NCBI GenBank assembly: GCA_017303735.1
Contig: JAFLCF010000100.1
Span: 4,561-16,377 of the forward strand
DNA: 11,817 nt
Reading direction: 5' to 3'
From: Anaerolineae bacterium
GTDB lineage: Bacteria; Chloroflexota; Anaerolineae; Anaerolineales; Villigracilaceae
Shown: positions 1 through 7,131 of the stretch, piece after piece
How positions within the stretch are numbered: position 1 is the first letter of the stretch
Layout: each line of letters opens with the position of its first letter
Notes under the pieces: model-generated
Databases searched by the model: none
What the model saw: the letters and a program-made list of their open reading frames with translations, nothing else
Told to the model about the DNA's origin: nothing
Made by a program: the position numbers and the translations under genes

Positions 1-57
1 GGTGTTTTTATTATGAATTTGATTACATCATGCCCAACATGACAAATATCATCATTT

Positions 58-75
58 TTGTGAAAAGGGGCACAT
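58..75 (+). promoter_or_regulatory. Rex-like (or CRP/FNR-like) operator, upstream site
   Basis: The sequence is TTGTGAA-AAGG-GGCACAT, a dyad with core TGTG-N8-CACA. The left half matches the known Rex half-site TTGTGAA at 7 of 7 positions; the right half keeps only CACA (4 of 7 against TTCACAA). Its centre lies about 48 bp upstream of the start point expected from the -10 at 103-108. Rex is an NADH/NAD+-sensing repressor known to control nuo operons in some bacteria, so the assignment is plausible. The geometry is the same as for CRP/FNR-type sites (TGTGA-N6-TCACA), so the regulator family is an inference. Confidence 0.45.
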
Positions 76-99
76 TTTCTAGCCTCTTAAAAACCTTTG

Positions 100-108
100 T
101 GATATACT
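100..108 (+). promoter_or_regulatory. Extended -10 promoter of the nuo operon
   Basis: TG at 100-101, one base, then TATACT at 103-108 forms an extended -10 element with 5 of 6 matches to TATAAT. No convincing -35 is present 16-18 bp upstream (around 80-86), which fits the extended -10 type. Transcription would start near 114-116, giving a leader of about 36 nt before nuoA. It is the only credible promoter seen in the window, so all genes are probably transcribed from here. Confidence 0.6.
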
Positions 109-117
109 TTCGCGGAA

Positions 118-135
118 CTGTGCAAGATTTCACAC
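118..135 (+). promoter_or_regulatory. Rex-like (or CRP/FNR-like) operator, downstream site
   Basis: The sequence is CTGTGCA-AGAT-TTCACAC. The right half matches the Rex half-site TTCACAA at 6 of 7 positions and the left half at 5 of 7. Read on the minus strand, the 16-nt core is TGTGAAA-N4-GCACA, the same pattern as the core of the 58-75 site on the plus strand, with centres 60 bp apart. It lies just downstream of the predicted transcription start, a position where a bound protein would block RNA polymerase. The regulator is inferred, not shown. Confidence 0.45.
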
Positions 136-151
136 ATCCATCGAGGTGTTT

Positions 152-508
152 ATGTTATTGGAATATATTGCCATTGGGGTGATGATCCTTGTTGCCACCC
201 TGATCGCCTTTATCGCCATTGGTTTGGGCGAACTATTCGGACCAAAAAAGAAATCTGCGGGGAAAGATACGCCTTATGAATCAGGCATGAACCCATATGG
301 TGAGGGGACTCGCCGTATGCCGGTGCGATTTTATTTGATCGCTGTTCTATTTATCTTGTTTGACATTGAAGTAGTGTTCTTTTTGCCCTGGGCGATCGCA
401 TTCCGTCAGCTCGGGCTATTCGGCTTGATCGAGATGGTGGTCTTTATTACCATCCTTCTTATCGGTTACATCTACGCGTGGAAAAAAGGAGCCTTGGAAT
501 GGGAGTAG
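152..508 (+). CDS. nuoA: NADH-quinone oxidoreductase subunit A
   Basis: Small membrane subunit of complex I (ND3 homologue) at the junction of the peripheral and membrane arms, bordering the quinone chamber. From the ATG at 152 it has 118 residues, the usual size, with three membrane segments at about 4-27, 60-82 and 90-109. The conserved loop reads YESG at 42-45 (many homologues have Cys in place of Ser) and leads to the family signature [17 protein letters not shown], with acidic D71 and E73. An in-frame GTG at 146 could add two residues, but GAGG at 143-146 sits 5 nt before the ATG at 152 and favours the ATG. It is the first gene of the operon, preceded by the promoter at 100-108, and overlaps nuoB by 10 nt. 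Confidence 0.95.
   Translation: MLLEYIAIGVMILVATLIAFIAIGLGELFGPKKKSAGKDTPYESGMNPYGEGTRRMPVRFYLIAVLFILFDIEVVFFLPWAIAFRQLGLFGLIEMVVFITILLIGYIYAWKKGALEWE
485..491 (+). promoter_or_regulatory. Shine-Dalgarno site that fixes the nuoB start
   Basis: AAAGGAG is followed by a 7-nt spacer and the ATG at 499. It lies inside the end of nuoA and downstream of the alternative in-frame ATG at 478, so it supports 499 as the true nuoB start. Confidence 0.75.
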
Positions 509-993
509 AACAAAAACTTGGAAATATGGGCGTGGTCACCACCACGCTTGAGAATGTTGTCAACTGGTCGCGCACCAATGCCATGTGGCCGATGTTGTTC
601 GGTTTGGCTTGTTGCGCCATTGAAATGATGGCGGCACAGGCGGCAACGTATGACATGAGCCGCTTCGGCATGGAACTGATGCGCGCCAGCCCACGTCAAT
701 CAGACTTGATGATCGTGGCGGGACGTGTCTCGAAGAAAATGGGACCCGTCCTTCGCCGTTTGTATGACCAGATGCCCGAGCCGAAGTGGGTGATCGCCAT
801 GGGCGATTGCGCCTCCTGTGGCGGCGTTTTCAATAACTATGCCATTTATCAAGGTGTGGATGAAGTTGTTCCTGTGGACGTGTATGTGGCGGGCTGCCCG
901 CCGCGCCCCGAGGCGTTGATCCACGGCGTGCTCACTTTGTACGAAAAAGTGAAGGGCGAGAAGTTTAAAGACCTGGTAGCGGATACGAAGTAA
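499..993 (+). CDS. nuoB: NADH-quinone oxidoreductase subunit B (N2 cluster)
   Basis: Peripheral-arm subunit (PSST/Nqo6 family) that carries the terminal [4Fe-4S] cluster N2, which passes electrons to quinone at the NuoB/NuoD interface. The protein has 164 residues. The family signature [11 protein letters not shown] is at 34-44 with the adjacent N2 ligands C38 and C39; the other two ligands are C104 in GDCASCGG and C133 in AGCPPRP. All four are present. A longer start at 478 would add seven residues encoded entirely within nuoA, but the strong ribosome site at 485-491 points to 499. The gene overlaps nuoA by 10 nt, suggesting translational coupling. It is followed by a 115-nt spacer holding a palindromic repeat. 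Confidence 0.97.
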   Translation: MGVEQKLGNMGVVTTTLENVVNWSRTNAMWPMLFGLACCAIEMMAAQAATYDMSRFGMELMRASPRQSDLMIVAGRVSKKMGPVLRRLYDQMPEPKWVIAMGDCASCGGVFNNYAIYQGVDEVVPVDVYVAGCPPRPEALIHGVLTLYEKVKGEKFKDLVADTK

Positions 994-1001
994 CAAAAGG
1001 A

Positions 1002-1099
1002 TTCCGTCATTGCGAGGCGGGCAACAGCCCAACGAAGCAATCCCATTACTGTGTTGAGATTGCTTCGTCGCCAAAGAGCGGCTCCTCGCAATGACGGAA
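1002..1099. repeat. REP/MITE-like palindromic element between nuoB and nuoC
   Basis: The two ends are perfect 16-bp inverted repeats, TTCCGTCATTGCGAGG at 1002-1017 and its complement at 1084-1099. A second nested pair of 11 bp (ACGAAGCAATC at 1032-1042 and its complement at 1058-1068) lies inside, so the whole unit can fold into a two-stage hairpin. The words GTCATTGCGAGG and CGAAGCAATC are, from general knowledge, typical of a dispersed palindromic repeat found in many bacterial genomes. AAAAG at 995-999 and again at 1099-1103 could be a short target duplication, though the second copy overlaps the repeat end by one base and this is weak. No protein is encoded. The right end supplies the GGAAAA that probably serves as the nuoC ribosome site. 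Confidence 0.85.
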
Positions 1100-1108
1100 A
1101 AAGATATT

Positions 1109-1621
1109 ATGGAAAAATCCCTCGAACCCATTGTAAAAGAACTACAAGAAAAATTCGGCATAACCTTTGAAGAATTTCGCGGCGAAGTGCAGTGCATTAT
1201 CAAAGCGGATCATATTATCGAGGCATTGACGACCTTGCGCGATACGCATCACTTTGAATTGCTCTCGGCGCAAACTGCCGTGGATTATTACCCGCAGACT
1301 TCACCGCGCTTCCATGTGGTGTATCAACTTACGTCGCTGTCGAAAAATTTGTCGGTGCAGTTGCGAGTTCCAGTAAACGGCGACCAGCCAAAGGTCCCGA
1401 CTGCGGCGGGTGTGTTCAAATCCGCGGTTTGGCGTGAGCGTGAACTCCTTGATATGTTCGGTATCGAATTCGATGGTCATCCTGACCCGCGGCGCATCCT
1501 CATGCCGGAAGGTACGGATGGACATCCCCTGCGAAAAGACTTCCCGCTTGGCTACGAAGAACCGCAGTTCTCCTTCAACTATGAAGAGATCGACCTGCGC
1601 AAGCCATACGCAAAGGAATAA
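1109..1621 (+). CDS. nuoC: NADH-quinone oxidoreductase subunit C
   Basis: Peripheral-arm subunit (30 kDa/Nqo5 family); it binds no cofactor and supports the NuoB/NuoD quinone-reducing core. It has 170 residues from the ATG at 1109. The C-terminal family signature is complete: WRERELLDMFGIEF at 108-121, GHPDPRRIL at 123-131 and GHPLRKDFP at 138-146. An earlier in-frame ATG at 1091 would add MTEKDI, but that ATG lies inside the right arm of the palindromic repeat, and the purine-rich GGAAAAAG at 1096-1103 is better placed for 1109. The start is therefore probable, not certain. It is not fused to nuoD, which begins 2 nt later. Confidence 0.95.
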   Translation: MEKSLEPIVKELQEKFGITFEEFRGEVQCIIKADHIIEALTTLRDTHHFELLSAQTAVDYYPQTSPRFHVVYQLTSLSKNLSVQLRVPVNGDQPKVPTAAGVFKSAVWRERELLDMFGIEFDGHPDPRRILMPEGTDGHPLRKDFPLGYEEPQFSFNYEEIDLRKPYAKE

Positions 1622-1623
1622 AC

Positions 1624-2853
1624 ATGGCACAGCTTGAAGAAGTTACAGTAGATCAATATAAACATCTTGTTTCAGAGCGCGCCCTTACTGGCGAGACCAT
1701 GCTCTTGAACATGGGCCCGCAGCATCCGTCCACGCATGGTGTGCTGCGTTTGTTGTTGGAACTTGACGGTGAGGTTGTGGTCAACTGCATTCCCGACATT
1801 GGCTTTCTACACACCGGCATCGAAAAGAATATGGAAGCCAAAACTTATCAAAAAGCGGAAGTGATGACGGACCGCCTTGATTATATGAACACCATGGGCA
1901 ACAACCTCGCCTATGTGATGGCAGTGGAAAAACTGGTCGATCTGGATGTGCCCCCGCGTGCGCAGGCATTGCGCGTCATTCTGGTTGAGCTTCAACGCAT
2001 TGCTTCGCACCTGGTCTTGATCGGTACATGGGGGCTTGACCTTGCGGCAATGTCTATGTTCTTGTATTGTTTCCGCGAACGTGAACAGATCCTCGATATT
2101 TTTGAGCTGGTTTCTGGTCAACGCATGATGACGACCTATATTCGTCCAGGCGGTTTGTGGCGCGATGTGCCGGTGGAATTCGAAAAAGCCGTGCGTGATT
2201 TCTTAAAAGTATTCCCCAAGCGAATTGATGAATATGAAAAGCTATTGACGAAGAACCCTCTCTTTGTTGACCGCATGGTGGATATCGGCTATCTGAGCAA
2301 GGAAACGGCTCTTTCCTACGGGGTAACGGGTCCGAACCTGCGAGCCTCAGGTGTCAACTGGGACCTTCGCAAGGCAAGACCTTATATGGGCTATGAACAA
2401 TACGATTTCGATGTGCCCGTGTTAACAGAAGGCGATACGTATGCGCGTTACTTGGTGCGCATTGAAGAATTCCGTCAGTCGTTGCGCATCATTGAGCAGG
2501 CGTTGGATAAACTGCCCATGGGACCCGTGCGTTCAGACAACCGTAAATTCGTCCCGCCGCCCCGCTCAGAGATCGGCGTGAGCATGGAGTCGCTCATTCA
2601 TCACTTCAAGCTGTGGACAGAAGGCTTCCCTGCTCCGAACGCTTCCATTTATAGCGCCGTTGAATCGCCGCGCGGCGAACTTGGTGTGTTGCTAGCTGGC
2701 GATGGCGGACCCAAACCGCGCCGTGTTCACATGCGCACCCCATCCTTCGACAACCTTTCCGTCATCCCTGACATCGTCAAGGGACATTTGGTTGCCGACC
2801 TGGTTGCGATCCTCGCTTCCATTGACATCGTTCTCGGAGATATTGACCGATGA
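1624..2853 (+). CDS. nuoD: NADH-quinone oxidoreductase subunit D (quinone-binding)
   Basis: The 49-kDa/Nqo4 subunit, derived from the large subunit of [NiFe] hydrogenases, forms the quinone-reduction site with NuoB. It has 409 residues, the typical full length. GPQHPSTHGVLRL is at 31-43, including H38, and DRLDYMNTM is at 83-91, including Y87; these correspond to the His38 and Tyr87 quinone-site residues known in Thermus Nqo4. Other family blocks include ELQRIASHL, SGQRMMTTYIRPGG, GPNLRASG and the C-terminal end VLGDIDR. AAAGGA at 1612-1617 lies 6 nt before the ATG. The stop overlaps the nuoE start as ATGA (2850-2853), indicating coupled translation. Confidence 0.98.
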   Translation: MAQLEEVTVDQYKHLVSERALTGETMLLNMGPQHPSTHGVLRLLLELDGEVVVNCIPDIGFLHTGIEKNMEAKTYQKAEVMTDRLDYMNTMGNNLAYVMAVEKLVDLDVPPRAQALRVILVELQRIASHLVLIGTWGLDLAAMSMFLYCFREREQILDIFELVSGQRMMTTYIRPGGLWRDVPVEFEKAVRDFLKVFPKRIDEYEKLLTKNPLFVDRMVDIGYLSKETALSYGVTGPNLRASGVNWDLRKARPYMGYEQYDFDVPVLTEGDTYARYLVRIEEFRQSLRIIEQALDKLPMGPVRSDNRKFVPPPRSEIGVSMESLIHHFKLWTEGFPAPNASIYSAVESPRGELGVLLAGDGGPKPRRVHMRTPSFDNLSVIPDIVKGHLVADLVAILASIDIVLGDIDR

Positions 2854-3344
2854 GTCTTGAAAAGAAATATTCGAAGGAAGTTAAACAGATCCTTGCCAAA
2901 TATCCGCCAGAGCACAAACGCTCTGCGGTGATGCCTCTCCTTTACCTTGCCCAGCGTGAAGAAGGCTATGTCAACAAAGAGTCGATGAAAGACATCGCCT
3001 CCATTCTAGATATCACAGAAACAGAAGTCGCTTCCATTATCGGTTTCTACTCCCTGTATCACGATAAGAAAGCAGGCAAATATCGTATGCAGGTCTGTAA
3101 CGATTTGCCCTGTGCCTTGCGTGGCGCGGACGAGTTTCTCGGTAAATTGTGTGAGAACCTTGGCATCAAAGTAGGGGAGACCACTGAAGACGGTCTCGTC
3201 ACTCTGGAAGCTGTGATGTGCCTTGCTTCATGCGATCGCGCTCCCATGTTCCAGACCCAGGGACCCGATGGAATCAAATATCATGATTACATGACCGTGG
3301 ATCGCACCATGGAATTGATCGATGCATTGAAGGGAGGTAAGTAA
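2850..3344 (+). CDS. nuoE: NADH-quinone oxidoreductase subunit E (24 kDa, N1a cluster)
   Basis: Thioredoxin-fold [2Fe-2S] subunit of the NADH-input module; it sits next to NuoF and holds cluster N1a near the flavin. It has 164 residues, the usual size. An N-terminal helical bundle (about 1-75, with the block VASIIGFYSLY) is followed by the ferredoxin domain. The ligands are C83 and C88 in CNDLPC and C124 and C128 in CLASC, the expected C-x4-C and C-x3-C pair. It overlaps nuoD by 4 nt; its own end contains GGGAGG (3332-3337), the ribosome site for nuoF. Presence of NuoE with NuoF and NuoG shows an NADH-using complex, not the ferredoxin- or F420-dependent 11- or 12-subunit type. Confidence 0.97.
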   Translation: MSLEKKYSKEVKQILAKYPPEHKRSAVMPLLYLAQREEGYVNKESMKDIASILDITETEVASIIGFYSLYHDKKAGKYRMQVCNDLPCALRGADEFLGKLCENLGIKVGETTEDGLVTLEAVMCLASCDRAPMFQTQGPDGIKYHDYMTVDRTMELIDALKGGK

Positions 3345-3346
3345 CC

Positions 3347-4594
3347 ATGGCTTACGTCCTTTTACGTCATCGCGATATTCCCGATATTGATAAGTTGAAT
3401 GTCTATAAGAAGAACGGCGGGTTTGCTGCCTTTAAGAATGCCGTAACCAAGATGCAGCCGAACGAAGTGATCGATGTGGTCAAGAACTCCGGTCTGCGCG
3501 GACGCGGCGGGGCGGGCTTCCCAACCGGTATGAAGTGGTCTTTTATTGATAAGAACGCCTGGCCTCATTACATTGTGGCAAATGCAGATGAATCTGAACC
3601 GGGCACCTTCAAAGACCGCGAGATCATGGAAAAGAATCCCTTCCAATTCCTCGAAGGTTTGGCGATTGGTGCGTATGCAGTTGGCGCGAAAGCCGCTTAC
3701 ATTTATATGCGCGGCGAGTTTTGGCAGGTGGCTGCCTGGCTCGATGAAAAGATCGCGGAGATGGAAGAAGCCGGGTATCTCGGTGACAATCTCTTCGGCA
3801 AAGATTATTCGCTGAAAATTTACACTCATTTGGGTGCAGGTGCTTATATCTGCGGTGAAGAGACCGCACTGCTCGAATCGCTCGAAGGCAAACGCGGACA
3901 GCCGCGTGTGCGTCCGCCTTTCCCGCCTTCGGTGGGGTTGTATGGCAAGCCGACCATCATCAATAATGTTGAAACTTTCACCAATGTCCCAATGATCCTT
4001 GCGAATGGGGCTGATTGGTACAAAAGCATGGGCACTGCCGATAGCGCGGGCGTGAAGATCTTCTCGCTCTCGGGGCGTGTGCGCAAGCCTGGCAATTATG
4101 AATTGCCCTTTGGCACCACCTTCCGCCAGTTGATCTACGAACACGGCATGGGCATTCAGGATGGGCGCCCGATCAAGGCGATCATGCCTGCGGGCGCTTC
4201 TTCCTCCGTTATTGTTGTGGATGAAAAAGTGCTGGACACCCCAATGGATTACGCCTCTGTGCGCACCGTGGGCGGAGACCTTGGTTCCGCCTCTGTCATT
4301 GTTCTTGATGACACCGTCGATATGGATTGGGTCATCAACAAGACCATTCACTTCTTTAAACATGAATCTTGCGGGAAGTGTACGACCTGCCGTGAAGGCA
4401 ATCACTGGATGCGTAATCTGACCGAGCGGATTCATCATGGCGAAGGTTCAGGTGAGGATGTGAAACTGCTGTTGAATGTTGCCAAACAAATGCAGGGTAA
4501 ATGTCTGTGTGCGTTGGGTGAATTCTCCACTATGGCGGTGGTCACAAGCATCGAGCGCTTCCCGGACGATTTCAAGAAAGCGGTAAAAAGTTAG
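3347..4594 (+). CDS. nuoF: NADH-quinone oxidoreductase subunit F (NADH/FMN, N3 cluster)
   Basis: The 51-kDa catalytic subunit: it binds NADH and FMN, takes hydride from NADH and passes electrons into the cluster chain. It has 415 residues. The glycine-rich motif GRGGAGFPTGMKW is at 52-64, the flavin block ANADESEPGTFKDRE at 78-92, and GAGAYICGEETALLESLEG at 163-181. The C-terminal cluster domain has C342, C345 and C348 in SCGKCTTCREG plus C388 in CALGEF, the four N3 ligands; C386 is an extra cysteine two residues before. The ATG at 3347 has GGGAGG at a 9-nt spacing. nuoF ends a four-gene block (C to F) and is followed by a 60-nt spacer of inverted heptamers before nuoG. Confidence 0.98.
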   Translation: MAYVLLRHRDIPDIDKLNVYKKNGGFAAFKNAVTKMQPNEVIDVVKNSGLRGRGGAGFPTGMKWSFIDKNAWPHYIVANADESEPGTFKDREIMEKNPFQFLEGLAIGAYAVGAKAAYIYMRGEFWQVAAWLDEKIAEMEEAGYLGDNLFGKDYSLKIYTHLGAGAYICGEETALLESLEGKRGQPRVRPPFPPSVGLYGKPTIINNVETFTNVPMILANGADWYKSMGTADSAGVKIFSLSGRVRKPGNYELPFGTTFRQLIYEHGMGIQDGRPIKAIMPAGASSSVIVVDEKVLDTPMDYASVRTVGGDLGSASVIVLDDTVDMDWVINKTIHFFKHESCGKCTTCREGNHWMRNLTERIHHGEGSGEDVKLLLNVAKQMQGKCLCALGEFSTMAVVTSIERFPDDFKKAVKS

Positions 4595-4597
4595 GCA

Positions 4598-4639
4598 ATA
4601 CCAGATACTCGATACTGGATATTCGAATATCCAGTATCG
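4598..4639. repeat. Degenerate heptamer array with a perfect 30-bp palindrome (nuoF-nuoG spacer)
   Basis: Starting three bases after the nuoF stop, six in-phase 7-nt words fill the spacer. The first four (4598-4625) fit ATAYYNG (for example ATACTCG, ATACTGG). The last two are complements of the same kind of word (GGATATT, CGATACT), so positions 4610-4639 form an uninterrupted 30-nt palindrome with no loop, centred between TTC and GAA at 4624/4625. It ends 6 nt before GGAG (4646-4649), the nuoG ribosome site. No T run follows, so it does not look like an intrinsic terminator. It resembles in style the short tandem heptanucleotide repeats of cyanobacteria, but its family is unknown to me. Confidence 0.8.
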
Positions 4640-4654
4640 TTCTTCGGAGACTTA

Positions 4655-7129
4655 ATGAGCAAACAAGTCACTCTTACAATCAATGGAAAGCAAGTCATCG
4701 CGCCGGAAGGTCTTAGCGTTGCGGACGCGGCGAAGATGGCGGGCATCGACATTCCTGTTTTCTGCCATCACCCCAAACTCGAGCCGGTCGGCATGTGCCG
4801 TATGTGTCTCGTGGAGATCGGGCGCCCAGTACGCGACCGCGCCACCGGTCAGTTCGTGATGGAAAATGGACAGCCCAAGATCCAATTCATGCCCAAGCTT
4901 GAAACCGCTTGTACCAACAAAGTGGAAGATGGCATGGTGGTCCTTACAGAATCAGCCAAAGCGACCGATGGTCAGCGTGGCACAGTGGAATTCTTATTGA
5001 CATCCCACCCGTTGGATTGCCCGATCTGCGACAAGGGCGGGGAATGTCCGCTTCAGAATTTGACGATGGCGCATGGTCCGGGGAAGAGCCGCTTCAATTA
5101 CAACGAGAAGCAGCACTTGGATAAGATGGTTCCGCTCGGCGAGTTGATCTACCTCGACCGCGAACGCTGCATCCAATGCGCACGCTGTATTCGTTTTCAA
5201 GATGAAGTGGTGGGTGAGGCGGTGCTCGGTTTCGACGAACGCGGACGCCATACCCAGATCATTTCGCTTTCTGAACCCGGTTTCGACTCGGTCTTCTCTG
5301 GCAACACTACAGACATTTGTCCAGTGGGTGCGTTGACGACCGTTGACTTCCGCTTTGGTGCCCGCCCGTGGGAACTCAAGGCTGAGTCTTCGATCTGTAC
5401 TCAGTGCCCGGTGGGATGCAACACCACACTTAATACCCGCCGTGAAGCCAAGGCGGCTGGAGATGTGGTTGTCAAACGCGTGATGCCGCGCCAGAATGAA
5501 GAAGTCAATGAAATTTGGCTGTGCGATAAGGGACGCTTCGCCTATCACTACACTGAAGGCAAAGAACGCCTCACCAAGCCGATGGTGCGCAAAGATGAAA
5601 AACTTGCCCGCGCTTCATGGGATAACGCCATCAAAACCGCAGCCGAAGGCTTTACTGCGAATAAGAAGGATTTCGTAGTGCTGGCTTCAGGTCGTCTCTC
5701 AAATGAAGACCTGTTCAATCTCAAGTCACTTGCGGATACGGCGGGCGGCGAAGCTATTTTGTACTCTGATATGGGCGGCGGCGAGCTGACCCAGTTGGTG
5801 GGCGTTGGCGCTGGTACCAATCTCGGCAAACTTGGCAAAGGCGATACCATTCTCGTGATCGCTTCTGATTTATATGAAGAAGCTCCGATCTGGTGGCTGA
5901 GAATCAAGCAGGCAGCAGACCGCGGCGCGACCTTGATCGTTGCCAACCCGCGCGAGACCAAGCTCGACCGCTTTGCCAAATACACCATCCGTTATGCGTA
6001 TGGCGATGAGATCAAGACCATTCACGATTTTGAAAAGAAAAGCAAGATCTCAGATGAATTCGCGAAGGCGAAGAATACCGTCATCTTCTATGGTAGTGAA
6101 GGTCTCGGCGTGACCGGCACCTCTGCACTGGCTTCGGCTTGTGCCGACTTATTGAAAGAGACCAACCACATTGGCAGCGCCAACAATGGCTTGATCGGTG
6201 TGTGGCAGCGAGCCAATGACCAGGGTGCCTTCGAAGTGGGCTTCCGCCCGGTGGCTGATCTTGAAAAAGCCTTGAAGGGGAAGGCAGTTTACATTGTGGG
6301 AGCCGACCCGGTGGGGGATGACCCCAACCTTGCCAAGGCGTTGAAAAGCGCCAAGTTCGTGGCGGTGCAGGAATTACGCGAAACAGCCACGACTGAAATT
6401 GCGGATGTGGTCTTCCCGGCGCAGGCATTTACCGAACGCGACGGCACGCTCGTTTCTGGCGAACGCCGGGTTCAGCGCTTCTATGCGGCAGTTGCCCCCA
6501 AGGGAGACAGCAAGCCCGACTATGCCATCACATCCATGCTTGCAAAACAGATGGGCGTGATCCTTCAGGGAACATCTGCTTCGGTGGTGTTTGAAATCCT
6601 GGCAAATTCTGTTGAAGCTTTCAATGAGTTGAGCTATGAAGCGCTGACCCAGGTCAAAGAACAGTGGCCCATCGTCGGACGCAGTGATTTGTATTACGGC
6701 GGCACGACGTATGAAAACACCAAGGGCATGGGAGTACAACTCGTCCCGGTGGCTCAGGCTGGGGGGAAGGTGACCATTTCAAAGGTCAGGAAAGAAGCGG
6801 CTCTTCGTCCCAAAGAAAAAGAATTGCTGGCTGTTCCATCCAACAAACTGTATGACTTGGGTGTGACCGTGCAAACAGCAGAGTTCCTTGAACAGCGCAT
6901 CGGTGAAGTAAAGGTGTCGATGCACCCGACCACGGCGAAGAAATTCGAAGTGGAAGCCGGACAGACAGTGAAAGTGAGTTTCGACGGTGTGCAAGCGGAA
7001 GCCGTTGTAAAGATCGATGAGACTATTGGAACGGGTGTTGTGCTTGTTCCGCGCGGCATGGGCATTGCGATCCATGAACCTGTGGTGGCGCGCGTTCAGG
7101 CGAAAGCCTCAACCGGGAAGGCGAAGTAA
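4655..7129 (+). CDS. nuoG: NADH-quinone oxidoreductase subunit G (N1b, N4, N5, N7 clusters)
   Basis: The 75-kDa subunit that wires electrons from NuoF towards NuoI; 824 residues. The N-terminal ferredoxin domain has N1b ligands C37, C48, C51 and C86. Next come N5 ligands H118, C122, C125 and C131 (HPLDCPICDKGGEC), and N4 ligands C172, C175, C178 and C222. C248, C251, C255 and C290 match the ligand set of N7, the off-path cluster kept only in some bacteria. The rest (about 300-640) has the molybdopterin-oxidoreductase fold typical of NuoG, which carries no molybdenum; it includes FPAQAFTERDGTLVSGERR near 587-605. A C-terminal beta-barrel-like domain covers about 735-824. GGAG at 4646-4649 precedes the ATG by 5 nt. 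nuoH starts 2 nt after the stop. Confidence 0.97.
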   Translation: MSKQVTLTINGKQVIAPEGLSVADAAKMAGIDIPVFCHHPKLEPVGMCRMCLVEIGRPVRDRATGQFVMENGQPKIQFMPKLETACTNKVEDGMVVLTESAKATDGQRGTVEFLLTSHPLDCPICDKGGECPLQNLTMAHGPGKSRFNYNEKQHLDKMVPLGELIYLDRERCIQCARCIRFQDEVVGEAVLGFDERGRHTQIISLSEPGFDSVFSGNTTDICPVGALTTVDFRFGARPWELKAESSICTQCPVGCNTTLNTRREAKAAGDVVVKRVMPRQNEEVNEIWLCDKGRFAYHYTEGKERLTKPMVRKDEKLARASWDNAIKTAAEGFTANKKDFVVLASGRLSNEDLFNLKSLADTAGGEAILYSDMGGGELTQLVGVGAGTNLGKLGKGDTILVIASDLYEEAPIWWLRIKQAADRGATLIVANPRETKLDRFAKYTIRYAYGDEIKTIHDFEKKSKISDEFAKAKNTVIFYGSEGLGVTGTSALASACADLLKETNHIGSANNGLIGVWQRANDQGAFEVGFRPVADLEKALKGKAVYIVGADPVGDDPNLAKALKSAKFVAVQELRETATTEIADVVFPAQAFTERDGTLVSGERRVQRFYAAVAPKGDSKPDYAITSMLAKQMGVILQGTSASVVFEILANSVEAFNELSYEALTQVKEQWPIVGRSDLYYGGTTYENTKGMGVQLVPVAQAGGKVTISKVRKEAALRPKEKELLAVPSNKLYDLGVTVQTAEFLEQRIGEVKVSMHPTTAKKFEVEAGQTVKVSFDGVQAEAVVKIDETIGTGVVLVPRGMGIAIHEPVVARVQAKASTGKAK

Positions 7130-7131
7130 TT

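Noticed and set aside
20..30. FNR-like dyad TGAT-TAC-ATCA
   Set aside because: The spacer is odd and one base shorter than in the FNR consensus (TTGAT-N4-ATCAA), and it lies far from the -10; likely chance in AT-rich DNA.
478..498. Longer nuoB start at the ATG at 478
   Set aside because: The added residues are encoded within nuoA's end, and the strong AAAGGAG lies downstream of this ATG, correctly spaced for 499.
700..1203. A 167-codon minus-strand frame crossing nuoB, the palindromic repeat and nuoC
   Set aside because: It spans two real genes and a repeat, shows no family motif, and exists only because the complement of nuoB lacks stops.
3362..4438. A 358-codon open frame on the minus strand opposite nuoF
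   Set aside because: It is a shadow of the nuoF codon pattern: nuoF has every family motif in the forward frame, and the antisense product has no recognisable domain or ribosome site.
4610..4639. Intrinsic terminator after nuoF
   Set aside because: The palindrome is AT-rich, has no loop and is not followed by a run of T; nuoG follows closely in the same operon.
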